Origin: Candidatus Krumholzibacteriia bacterium
Lineage (GTDB): Bacteria; Krumholzibacteriota; Krumholzibacteriia; LZORAL124-64-63
Assembly (NCBI GenBank): GCA_029935695.1
Contig: JAOZJV010000081.1
Location: 1 to 10,068, forward strand
Length of the DNA stretch: 10,068 bases
Direction of reading: 5' to 3'
Below the pieces are notes generated by a model. The model saw only the letters and a list, made by a program, of their open reading frames with translations, made no database searches and had not been told where the DNA came from. Below are positions 1-7,224 of the stretch, in pieces. Numbering within the stretch: the stretch's first letter is position 1; each line of letters starts with the position of its first letter. Position numbers and translations under genes: made by a program.

Positions 1-796
1 AGGCCCGCTCGCCAATACCCATGCGGGCACCGAGGGTCCACTGGTCCGAATCCATGCTGGCGATGACGCTGTGTTCTCCGTAAATGTTGCCCCGGGCCGA
101 AGCGCCATAGATGGTGCGCCACTGGCGGTCCACCACTCCGGCGTTCAGCATGAAGAGCTCTCGCTCCCAGGACAGGCCGGCCCGCACAGTGGCCGGCAGG
201 TAAACACTGTCGTCGTGTCCACCGAGAGAAATATTTGGCTTGTGCGGATTTTCCAGAACCACGCCAGCGGTCACTCCCTGCATGGGCAGACTGTAGGCTG
301 CGGCCAGAGAAGTGGTGGCCACGGTGCGGCTCAAACCACCGGTCAAAAGAGGATCGATGAAAGAGCCCTGGCTCAGATCGGCACCGCTCAAATCGAAGGC
401 GCGCTGATCCAACCCTACGGACAGACCCAAAGACAGGCCTGCCACAACACGCCTGCCATAACCGGCACGGAATTTTTTCAAACCCCACATGGGTGTGGAC
501 AGATAGCTGGCATCGAAACTCAACCCGCCACCAAATTTGCGGGTGGTGTAAATAAGACCACCGGTGCTGAGGTCGCCGGAGTTTTCCAGCAGGCCCACGT
601 GCAGCACCTGAACACCTGCGGAAATCTGCCGCAGGGTCATCTCACCGAGAGCCGGGTTCAGGCCGAAAGCGAACGGGTCGTTCAGATCGGCCACCTGGCT
701 GTTTGAGCCCATGATGGGTTCGTTCTGGGCCTGGGCTGCGCCAGCAGTCAGCAGCAAGGCAAAAAGGAGGAGCGCCAATGCGCGGCGGGGGCTCAT
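1..796 (-). CDS. Outer-membrane beta-barrel protein, PorP/SprF- or PorV-like (partial, C-terminus off the left edge)
   Basis: An open frame runs from the ATG at 796 to the window edge, giving 265 visible codons without a stop. It starts with a clear signal peptide (MSPRRALALLLF, then an Ala-rich stretch, cleavage probably after AQAQ at residue 24). An N-P-A-L-G motif follows at residues 47-51, like the NPA motif near the N-terminus of PorV/PorP-type barrels. The rest alternates short Gly/aromatic amphipathic strands with polar turns, with an FDLSG...SFIDPLL segment that recalls PorP/SprF family proteins. The start overlaps the stop of the upstream gene as ATGA, and a GGGGTGA Shine-Dalgarno lies 5 bases upstream. 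In Bacteroidota such barrels help export or anchor the large surface protein encoded just upstream, and the same order is seen here. The barrel class is well supported; the exact family is uncertain without a profile search and the missing C-terminus. Confidence 0.72.
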   Translation of the reverse strand, partial: MSPRRALALLLFALLLTAGAAQAQNEPIMGSNSQVADLNDPFAFGLNPALGEMTLRQISAGVQVLHVGLLENSGDLSTGGLIYTTRKFGGGLSFDASYLSTPMWGLKKFRAGYGRRVVAGLSLGLSVGLDQRAFDLSGADLSQGSFIDPLLTGGLSRTVATTSLAAAYSLPMQGVTAGVVLENPHKPNISLGGHDDSVYLPATVRAGLSWERELFMLNAGVVDRQWRTIYGASARGNIYGEHSVIASMDSDQWTLGARMGIGERA

Positions 797-3700
797 CGGA
801 TCACCCCGCAGGTTCCGGTGCGGAATTCTTTGCCGTCATCATACACCACGTAGATGTAGGAACCCGGCGGCATGGGGTCGCCATTCTGGTTGCGACCGTT
901 CCACACCAGGGAACGCTCGGCGTTGAGGCTTGATGTCTCGTAAACCATGTTGCCGCTCAGCTCGAAGATGCGAACTTTCGGGTTCTCCATGGTTTGGTTG
1001 AGAAAGCGGAAAACGATTTCGTCGTTGTGACCATCATCGTTGGGCGTGGTCACATTGGGGCTGATGACGAAAGGCCCGGAAGCCACCGGGAAACAGCTTT
1101 CAGCCACATTGTTGTCGGGGTTGACATCGCGACCGTCGACAATGGCAATGTGGGCACAATAATCACCGGGGCGGTCCACGAAGAACATCACCTGGGGTAG
1201 CAGCACCGAGGCACCGGAGACCAGGTCAGGGTAATCAACCACCCGACCGGCCACCCGCACACCCTGAGGATTCTCCAGCCACATATCCACAGTGAATGGT
1301 CCGGCGTCATAACCGAGACAACGGACCCGGCCATTGAAACGAATATCTTCCGCCAGGCCGGCGCTGACCGGAACAATGGGTAGGCTTGCTTCCAGATCCG
1401 GGCCTTCCCATTTCACGTACAGGGGAATTTCCACCAGGGCCGTTTCCGGAAGGGCGGAACTGGTTTCGATCACCTGGAACACCAGGGGGCCGAATTCTTC
1501 ACACACTTCCCGGGTGACCGTGCCTTCGGGGGGCGTGATGTCGAATGACACCATGGTATCGCCCGTGGCCGTGGCCGTCACAAACGGAGGCAGAAGGCCC
1601 ACAATGAGTTTGGTGTCATCGCCATCGGAATCGCGGGAGTGCACATCGAACTTCAGGTTGTTTTGTTCGCGCACACCAAAGGCCTGCACCATGCCTCCTG
1701 AAATTTCGTTCAGGGTGATGCCGCTTTGGCACGGCTCCAGGGTCGGGTCATCCGGCGTGAGCACCAGGTTGCTGATTTCAAGGGCCGGTGCACGGTTTGC
1801 CGCCACCATGGTGCCCAAAGTGAAGCAGTTGTTGGAGGGATCAAAATCTCCGTCCAGTCCTTCCGGGGGTTCAATGCAGGCGGTGAAGGGACAGTCGCCA
1901 CCGTCTCCGCAGCTTTCGATGACGAAGCGCACCGTGTCGCGCTCGCCTTCCACCAGATTGATCAAAACTTTTTCCAGAGGATCAACGCCGCAGGAACACA
2001 TTCCGCCTTCCAGGCCGATGACTGCATCCTGCTCGGGTTGACGGGTCATTTCCACCACAACATCCACCAGGAAGGGGTTCTGTTGCTGGATTTCGCCATC
2101 GGGATCCAGAGGCTGGAAAATCAGGTCGAGGACGGCCAGGTCCGGGCGTGAAGGCTCCACAATCACCGTCAGGGCGAATGACCGGAAGATGGCCGGGTGG
2201 TTGGAGTCGCGCATTTCGAGCAGCAGGTCGCCGCCCACAGGGCCCACCACATCGCTGTTGAGGATGATGACAGGCCCGCCATCAGTGGCAGCCGGTTGCA
2301 GGGCCACATTGAGCCAGGACATGGGATTTTCCACCACGAGCAGTTCGGGATGGGCAAGAGGCCAGGACCATCCCACCTGGTTCAGGCAATAACTGAAGAC
2401 ATCATCTTCACTGATGGTGATGGTGTCGACGGCGGCGCAGGCCGTGGCGGTGCCCGAACAATCGGCATCCGGGGCCAGACATGGCGCCACCGCAAGCAAA
2501 CGCACCGACAGATGCTGGTTCAGGATCTGGGAGGGCAGACAATTATTCGGAGTCAGGGCATCGACGGCCCAGGCAAAATCCACAGCCAGATCGACGGAAT
2601 CGGATCCGGCGGGAACCAAATCGGCATAAGGCTGAATTTCAACAGTCCACTCCTGGGTTTGGCCGGGAGCCAGAGGCCGCGGACCAGCCGGGAGCACCAC
2701 GAAAGGATCCGGAAGGATGTCGGGAGGCGAAACCTCCACCGGAAAGTGCCCGGTGTTGGTCAGTGTCACCAGGGTGGCCATATTCACTTCGGGCAAGGCG
2801 GGCAGGACACCAAAATCAAGGGCTGCACCGGTGGACTGGTATCCCCCGGATGCGGTCCACGCCACCGAGCCAATGCCAGTGCCGGCGTCTTCAACCCGGT
2901 GAATGCCGCCACGGCCAAGCAAGTCGAATTGGCAGACAACGGTGGAGTCGCCACCATCGGAAGCGCCGCCAACCCAGTCGATGGTCACCGTCATGTTGGC
3001 CAGGTACTGCAAGGTATCCATGGGTGCAAAATTCACCGGCAGCATGACCGAGACATTGGGACCAAGACACCCGCTGCTGAACCACTGGTTGGGCCAACTG
3101 GGTACTGAAAAAGCACCTGAAGGGTCGTCAAGATCCACCTGAAGAATGCGTGAGGGCAGCAGGCCCTCGTTGGTGAAGGGCAGGTACGCAGCCTCGGCGG
3201 CTGTGGAACAGTTGACTTCACGCACACCAAAATCCATGATGCCGCCGCATTCGACGCCACTGCTGACAGGACCGTTCTGGGGTGTTCCCCCCGGAGTTTC
3301 CATCAAATAAATGGTGGCTGTTTCCGGCGAGACAAGAGCCAGGTCGCCATCGCCGTCAAAATTGAAATCGCCCACCTGCACAGCCCCAATGGCCATTTGC
3401 ATTTCCAGAGACTGAATGCTTTGGGCTGCATCCAAAGTGCAGGCTTTCAGAGAACCGCTCTGCAGATCGGCGTACCAGATCTCGGGCTGGCCAGCTGCCA
3501 GGATATTGGAAACCGCGATGCTTGTGGATTGAGAGTTTAAACCTGATGCCGTCAGACAACCGGCCGCTGTGGCGGGCCAGGTTCCGTCGAATACAAAACC
3601 GCAGAGGTTGCCTCCGTCTGTATCCGGAGTGGCATTCAAAATGGAAGGCGCTGTGTTGGATTCATCCCATGGATCCAGGAGTCGGCCAAACAACAATCCC

Positions 3701-4848
3701 TGACTGAATTCGGGGGTTTCTTCGATGATACCGGCCGCTTCAAAACTGCCGTCACCAACACCCCTGGCCAAACGAACCCGGTAGACGGATTGTTCCTGAT
3801 AGTCGGCGGCCCACACCAGGTCCATGACGCCGTCGCCGTCCGCGTCCTTGAGCAGAGCATGCACGGGCCAGGGCAATGATTTATCTCCACAGGGCTGTTG
3901 GCCCTGCTGGGCCATCTGAATGCTTTGAGGCTGCAGGTTGCCCTGGCCATCATTCAAAATCACCAGGTATTCCAAACCGAAGAGACCCAGCACCACCAGG
4001 TCGTCGTCGCCGTCGCCGTCAACATCACCGCACACCAGGGTGCGGCTGTGGAAACCAGCGGGGAAATCAAGCTGGGCAGCCTGGCTGCCGTTGGGTGAAT
4101 AGGTTGCACCGGGATTGGTCCAATACTGCAATCCGCCGAGGGTCAGCAGGACCAGGTCACCGTTGGCATCGCCGTCCAAATCAATGGCTTTCAAATCCAC
4201 CGGATTATCGGTGGTGCAAACGGCGGGTGAGCGCACATCCCAGCGCTGCATACCGGTGGAAGCTTCATAATACCTGGCGGCAGTCACCAGATAAGGCAGG
4301 CCCCCGGAGGTAACCAAAAGCACACCTTCAAGATCTTTGTCGGCGTTCAAGTCGGACCAGCTCCAGGCCAGAAATTCCATATCTCCCGGCGGAAAATAGC
4401 CCGCCAGGCTGATGGACCTGGACTGCATTTCAGCCAGGGACTGGCTCAGGTTTTCGTCCTCGGGCCGGATCGTTGTTTGCCACACGTATCCCTGACCCAG
4501 AGCCACGCCGTCACTTTGCAAATCAGCACTGAGAATGATGGTCACTTCTTCGCCGGGAGCGAAAGGGATGGCCGGGGTGAACAGGATGGTGTCCCCGGAC
4601 ACTGAAATATGGAGCTCTCCCCGGGTGCGCAATCCCGTGGCCGAGCCACGCACCACCAAAGGACTTTCGTATTGAGAAAGAATGCCTGTCTGCAGACGCA
4701 CACCGAAAGGACCACAGGGTTGGGTTTGCACTGACCCGCGGGGCGGGAAAGTTTCAAGAATTTCCGGTTGAGCCCATACCACGGTGGGCAACAAGGCCAG
4801 CAGGATGCAGAGCAAGGCCAGCCTGGGTGTGTTGGTTGTACGGATCAT
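793..4848 (-). CDS. Large secreted surface protein: VCBS/FG-GAP propeller, ASH and CARDB Ig-like modules, CHU_C/FlgD-like C-terminal sorting domain
   Basis: The product has 1351 residues. The signal peptide covers residues 1-27 (hydrophobic LALLCILLALL core, cleavage near VWAQ). Residues 28-128 resemble a SbsA/Big_5 Ig-like domain. Residues about 150-515 form a probable seven-blade propeller with Asp-rich calcium-loop motifs at 166, 223, 275, 335 and 494. Residues 534-648 and 675-785 look like ASH/HYDIN-type 'choice-of-anchor' domains (DFGVREV and DFGVLPA starts). Residues 901-1015 and 1149-1255 resemble CARDB domains (DPSNN and NPDNN signatures), with another Ig-like domain between them. Residues 1257-1351 carry a TPNDDGHND motif, a VWNGRNQNGDPMPPGSYIY segment and a terminal GVIR, as in gliding-motility/FlgD-like C-terminal domains used for type IX sorting. 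GGAGG lies 7 bases before the ATG, inside the upstream gene. The protein is probably surface-displayed or adhesive. No enzymatic domain was recognised, and the ligand is unknown. Confidence 0.88.
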   Translation of the reverse strand: MIRTTNTPRLALLCILLALLPTVVWAQPEILETFPPRGSVQTQPCGPFGVRLQTGILSQYESPLVVRGSATGLRTRGELHISVSGDTILFTPAIPFAPGEEVTIILSADLQSDGVALGQGYVWQTTIRPEDENLSQSLAEMQSRSISLAGYFPPGDMEFLAWSWSDLNADKDLEGVLLVTSGGLPYLVTAARYYEASTGMQRWDVRSPAVCTTDNPVDLKAIDLDGDANGDLVLLTLGGLQYWTNPGATYSPNGSQAAQLDFPAGFHSRTLVCGDVDGDGDDDLVVLGLFGLEYLVILNDGQGNLQPQSIQMAQQGQQPCGDKSLPWPVHALLKDADGDGVMDLVWAADYQEQSVYRVRLARGVGDGSFEAAGIIEETPEFSQGLLFGRLLDPWDESNTAPSILNATPDTDGGNLCGFVFDGTWPATAAGCLTASGLNSQSTSIAVSNILAAGQPEIWYADLQSGSLKACTLDAAQSIQSLEMQMAIGAVQVGDFNFDGDGDLALVSPETATIYLMETPGGTPQNGPVSSGVECGGIMDFGVREVNCSTAAEAAYLPFTNEGLLPSRILQVDLDDPSGAFSVPSWPNQWFSSGCLGPNVSVMLPVNFAPMDTLQYLANMTVTIDWVGGASDGGDSTVVCQFDLLGRGGIHRVEDAGTGIGSVAWTASGGYQSTGAALDFGVLPALPEVNMATLVTLTNTGHFPVEVSPPDILPDPFVVLPAGPRPLAPGQTQEWTVEIQPYADLVPAGSDSVDLAVDFAWAVDALTPNNCLPSQILNQHLSVRLLAVAPCLAPDADCSGTATACAAVDTITISEDDVFSYCLNQVGWSWPLAHPELLVVENPMSWLNVALQPAATDGGPVIILNSDVVGPVGGDLLLEMRDSNHPAIFRSFALTVIVEPSRPDLAVLDLIFQPLDPDGEIQQQNPFLVDVVVEMTRQPEQDAVIGLEGGMCSCGVDPLEKVLINLVEGERDTVRFVIESCGDGGDCPFTACIEPPEGLDGDFDPSNNCFTLGTMVAANRAPALEISNLVLTPDDPTLEPCQSGITLNEISGGMVQAFGVREQNNLKFDVHSRDSDGDDTKLIVGLLPPFVTATATGDTMVSFDITPPEGTVTREVCEEFGPLVFQVIETSSALPETALVEIPLYVKWEGPDLEASLPIVPVSAGLAEDIRFNGRVRCLGYDAGPFTVDMWLENPQGVRVAGRVVDYPDLVSGASVLLPQVMFFVDRPGDYCAHIAIVDGRDVNPDNNVAESCFPVASGPFVISPNVTTPNDDGHNDEIVFRFLNQTMENPKVRIFELSGNMVYETSSLNAERSLVWNGRNQNGDPMPPGSYIYVVYDDGKEFRTGTCGVIR

Positions 4849-6299
4849 TTCTGCACCTCCACTTCACCATTCAAAACCTTGGCGCGGTTCAGAATTTTAA
4901 GAGCCTCGCTGTTGTCCGGCTCTCGCTCAGATGCCACAAGGGCCAGTTTTTCCATGTCTTTGAAGCGGTCCTGGCTGAAGGCAATGCGTGCTTTTTTCAG
5001 GATCAACGAAACGGTGTCGTCGCCCCAACCCTGGGCCTGATCGTACCAGTGCAGAGCTTCTTCATAAGAACTTTGAGCCAGAAGAACATCACCCAGAATT
5101 ACTGCTTCAGTGGGCAGGGGTTCACCCATGGCCAGCAGTTCTCGCAGGTCGTCACGGGTTTGGTCAAGATTGCCGGTGGATCGGGAAAAGGCCACCCGCA
5201 CCCGCAAAGCCTGGCTTTTTTCGCTGGCAGTCAGGGAATCGGGATAGCGCAGCAATTCATTGGACACCATACCAGCCTGGCGCAGTTGGTTGCGGCCGTA
5301 CAGGCGCGACATCCAAAAGGTGAGCCAGCGTGGGTTGAGGTCGCCCACAGCCAGGGTTTCAGCCACCTGGCTTGGTGTACGGGCCTGATCAAGAGTTGTG
5401 ATGTTCCGGCGCGCCTGGTAAATATCGGCCCGGCCCGGATCCACCACATCGGCTGTATCGAGTTTGGCCAGGGCGGCAGGAACCAGATCGTCCGCCCAGT
5501 TGATCAGGGATTCTTTCAGCAAGAGGCCTGACACGGCATGGCGTGTGGCCTGGATTTGTTCTGCCCTTCGGGAATTGTCCGGGTTCAGCTTCAGGGCCTG
5601 CAGGTAGTGGTGATCCATGGCCATCCACTCGCTGTCCATCCGGCATAATTCGCCCACCATGAAAGATGCCAGAGCATCTCCTTTTTCCGGTTGCGCACCC
5701 TCAAGTTGAGAGGCCATGCGCACCCGCACCTCAAGGCGCTGCTCGGCCATATTGGGATCTGCCGCTTTTTCCAGCCAGCGGTACAGAGCCTGGGGCTGAT
5801 CGGCGCTGACCAGGGTACGGACTTCTTCCAGTCCCGGACCAAAGGCCATCACCCTGGCTTCGACCAAACGTTGTAAGCTTTCCGACTTTTCCGGTGCTGC
5901 CTGGATGGCTTTTTCAAATCGAGTGGCCGCCAGGGCCCAATCGCCTGCCGCTGCCGCTTCGTCACCGGCCTTGGCTTCATCCCGCCAATAGCCCAGACGA
6001 ACAAATTCAATATCATGATCCATGGATTTGGTTGCCGTGCTGCAACGCTCGAACCAACGGTTCATGTTTTCATAATCACCTTCGGCCCCGTACAAAACAC
6101 CCAGGCTGTAAGCTTGCCAGGGTTGAGGGTCGGCCTGCTGGTCTTTTTGTAATTTTTCAATGGCGGACTGGCGGTTGGCCAGATCCAACTCCAACAGCTG
6201 CCTGGTTCGATCCACAGGCGCGGCACAACTCACCAAAAGAGCCAGCCCCACAACGGAAAGGCAAATCTTGGACACCGGCGGCAAATTTTTAGTCCCCAT
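4845..6299 (-). CDS. TPR-repeat lipoprotein, first gene of the surface-protein operon
   Basis: The product has 484 residues from the ATG at 6299. The frame stays open to a TTG at 6404, but the signal peptide argues for the later start. From 6299 the protein begins MGTKNLPPVSK, then a hydrophobic core, then the lipobox L-V-S-C with Cys25 as the predicted lipidated residue. Starting at 6404 would bury this 59 residues inside a charged extension. The mature part is almost wholly helical, with degenerate tetratricopeptide repeats at about residues 59-90, 109-139, 208-241 and 397-431; helices such as WALAATRFEKAIQAAP and EEALHWYDQAQ are typical. It is probably anchored to a membrane facing the periplasm as a protein-interaction scaffold. 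Its TGA stop overlaps the ATG of the surface-protein gene (ATGA at 4845-4848), so the two are probably translationally coupled. TPR lipoproteins are known in secretion and envelope assembly, but no specific family is recognised. Confidence 0.8.
   Translation of the reverse strand: MGTKNLPPVSKICLSVVGLALLVSCAAPVDRTRQLLELDLANRQSAIEKLQKDQQADPQPWQAYSLGVLYGAEGDYENMNRWFERCSTATKSMDHDIEFVRLGYWRDEAKAGDEAAAAGDWALAATRFEKAIQAAPEKSESLQRLVEARVMAFGPGLEEVRTLVSADQPQALYRWLEKAADPNMAEQRLEVRVRMASQLEGAQPEKGDALASFMVGELCRMDSEWMAMDHHYLQALKLNPDNSRRAEQIQATRHAVSGLLLKESLINWADDLVPAALAKLDTADVVDPGRADIYQARRNITTLDQARTPSQVAETLAVGDLNPRWLTFWMSRLYGRNQLRQAGMVSNELLRYPDSLTASEKSQALRVRVAFSRSTGNLDQTRDDLRELLAMGEPLPTEAVILGDVLLAQSSYEEALHWYDQAQGWGDDTVSLILKKARIAFSQDRFKDMEKLALVASEREPDNSEALKILNRAKVLNGEVEVQK
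4856..4860 (-). promoter_or_regulatory. Shine-Dalgarno site of the large surface-protein gene
   Basis: GGAGG on the minus strand lies 7 bases upstream of the ATG at 4848 and inside the last codons of the TPR lipoprotein gene. With the ATGA overlap it fixes the start of the 1351-residue protein and suggests both reinitiation and independent ribosome loading. Confidence 0.8.
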
Positions 6300-6421
6300 A
6301 ACCAAACAGGTATGATCGGCTAGAGGGGCCTCCTCCTGTCGCCTGCCAAATAACGCTTTGAGCCACAATAAGTTGGACACGTTTCCCTTTCTCTCCCAAT
6401 CCAAGGGACATGGGTCGGCAA

Positions 6422-6449
6422 ATAATATTCAAGCCGGGTTTGCATGAAC
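6422..6449 (-). promoter_or_regulatory. Candidate promoter for the lipoprotein/surface-protein/barrel operon
   Basis: On the minus strand the hexamer TATTAT (6427 down to 6422) matches five of six bases of a sigma-70 type -10 box. The region about 17 bases upstream (around AGTTCA) is only a poor -35 match. A start near 6415 would give a leader of about 115 bases before the ATG at 6299. This rests on consensus alone; sigma-factor preferences of this organism are unknown and the call is weak. Confidence 0.3.
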
Positions 6450-6466
6450 TGTTCCCAATCATTCAG

Positions 6467-6495
6467 TTGGGCCAAGTCTTGCTTTTTTATTTAAT
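6467..6495 (+). promoter_or_regulatory. Candidate promoter for the tonB-like gene
   Basis: TTGGGC (6467-6472) and TTTAAT (6490-6495) are separated by 17 bases in the AT-rich stretch upstream of the tonB-like gene. The -10 matches five of six consensus bases, the -35 three of six. A start near 6502 would give a leader of about 60 bases containing the hairpin at 6528-6547. The -35 also forms one arm of a short inverted repeat, CCCAA(6454-6458)/TTGGG(6467-6471), which could be an operator. Sequence-only inference. Confidence 0.4.
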
Positions 6496-6527
6496 TATCC
6501 CGACTCTCATAAACACCCCACTCAAAT

Positions 6528-6547
6528 ACCAGCCTCGCAGGGCTGGT
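6528..6547 (+). repeat. 7-bp inverted repeat in the 5' leader of the tonB-like gene
   Basis: ACCAGCC (6528-6534) pairs perfectly with GGCTGGT (6541-6547) around the 6-base loop TCGCAG. It ends 8 bases before the GAGGGG that precedes the ATG at 6564. It would also enclose the alternative GTG start at 6546, which favours the ATG. There is no U-tract after it, so it is not a standard terminator; it could stabilise the mRNA, regulate translation or bind a protein. Confidence 0.55.
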
Positions 6548-6563
6548 GGAATTGCGAGGGGTT

Positions 6564-7208
6564 ATGCACTCAATACAGGTTTTTGAATCCACTCTATCAG
6601 CAAACGATCTCTTCAAGGCTCAATACCAAAAAGCCTTGCGCTGGTCATTGCTGACAGCTCTTCTGCTGACGGGTTTGGGTGTGTGGCTCATGCCCACCTA
6701 TCAACCAAAGCCTTATGTCCTACGGGATGAATTTTTTCAAATAGAAGATTTTGAGATTATTGAAGAAATTGAAATTCCAGTCAAGCCCCAGGTCAAACCT
6801 CCGGCCATTGTAAAAGAAATTGAACCGGTGACGGGAGAAATGGAAGATGATTTTGTCTTGCCCACCACCTTTGAATTCGATTATTACGTGAATCCCAATC
6901 CCACAGGCTGGCAGGAACCGTTGGATAATTTTTCTCCAGCTTCCAGCAATCCTGTGCTTCTGCACTTTGCCAAACCCGACTATCCGGAAATTGCCCGTCG
7001 CTCAAGGCTGGAAGGTGTGGTGATCATCAAGGTTCTGGTGGGAAAAGACGGGCTGGTGGAACAAACAGTCATCCTGCAGGGTGCGAATCCGATTTTAAAC
7101 AAGGCCGCGGCCGAGGCGGCTCGAAAATGCCGGTTCAAGGCAGGGACCCAACGCACTATTCCGGTGCGGGCCTGGATGGCCATTCCCTATTCATTCCGAT
7201 TGAACTGA
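6564..7208 (+). CDS. TonB-family energy-transducing protein
   Basis: The product has 214 residues from the ATG at 6564, preceded by GAGGGG with short spacing. An in-frame GTG at 6546 would add six residues but lies in a hairpin stem. There is a cytoplasmic N-terminus, one membrane segment at about 27-43 (SLLTALLLTGLGVWLM), a periplasmic linker at 44-135, and a TonB C-terminal domain at 136-214. The last has the usual features: KPDYPEIARRSRLEG, then VVIIKVLVGKDG, then a helix (AAAEAARKCRFKAG) and the final beta strand. TonB proteins couple the proton motive force, through ExbB/ExbD, to outer-membrane transporters. No exbB, exbD or receptor gene is in the window, so its partner is unknown. The linker is acidic (DEFFQIEDFEIIEEIEI) with few prolines, unlike the Pro-Lys rich linker of the enterobacterial protein. 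The gene diverges from the surface-protein operon and converges on the PAS-receiver gene. Confidence 0.87.
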   Translation: MHSIQVFESTLSANDLFKAQYQKALRWSLLTALLLTGLGVWLMPTYQPKPYVLRDEFFQIEDFEIIEEIEIPVKPQVKPPAIVKEIEPVTGEMEDDFVLPTTFEFDYYVNPNPTGWQEPLDNFSPASSNPVLLHFAKPDYPEIARRSRLEGVVIIKVLVGKDGLVEQTVILQGANPILNKAAAEAARKCRFKAGTQRTIPVRAWMAIPYSFRLN

Positions 7209-7224
7209 CGGGGATGAAACTGTT

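Noticed and set aside
71..706. 211-codon plus-strand open frame at the left end
   Set aside because: It is antisense to the barrel gene, which has a signal peptide, an NPA motif and coupled translation; the plus-strand product matches nothing recognisable.
1334..2041. 235-codon Ser/Arg-rich plus-strand open frame
   Set aside because: Shadow of the CARDB/Ig-coding region; low-complexity Ser/Arg/Pro composition and no start signals.
2197..3108. 303-codon open frame on the plus strand inside the large surface-protein gene
   Set aside because: It lies antisense to a protein with clear domains, lacks a recognisable family, has no Shine-Dalgarno support, and its composition (His/Gln/Gly rich) is typical of a shadow frame.
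3999..4020. Short GTCGTC/GCCGTC tandem-like DNA repeat
   Set aside because: Explained as codons of an Asp-Gly calcium loop in the propeller; not an independent repeat or CRISPR.
6300..6404. N-terminal extension of the TPR lipoprotein from the TTG at 6404
   Set aside because: It would place the signal peptide and lipobox 59 residues in behind charged residues, with no Shine-Dalgarno before the TTG.
6447..6455. GAACTGTTC palindrome as a possible LexA/SOS box
   Set aside because: Spacing does not match GAAC-N4-GTTC or CTGT-N8-ACAG boxes, and neighbouring genes are not SOS genes.
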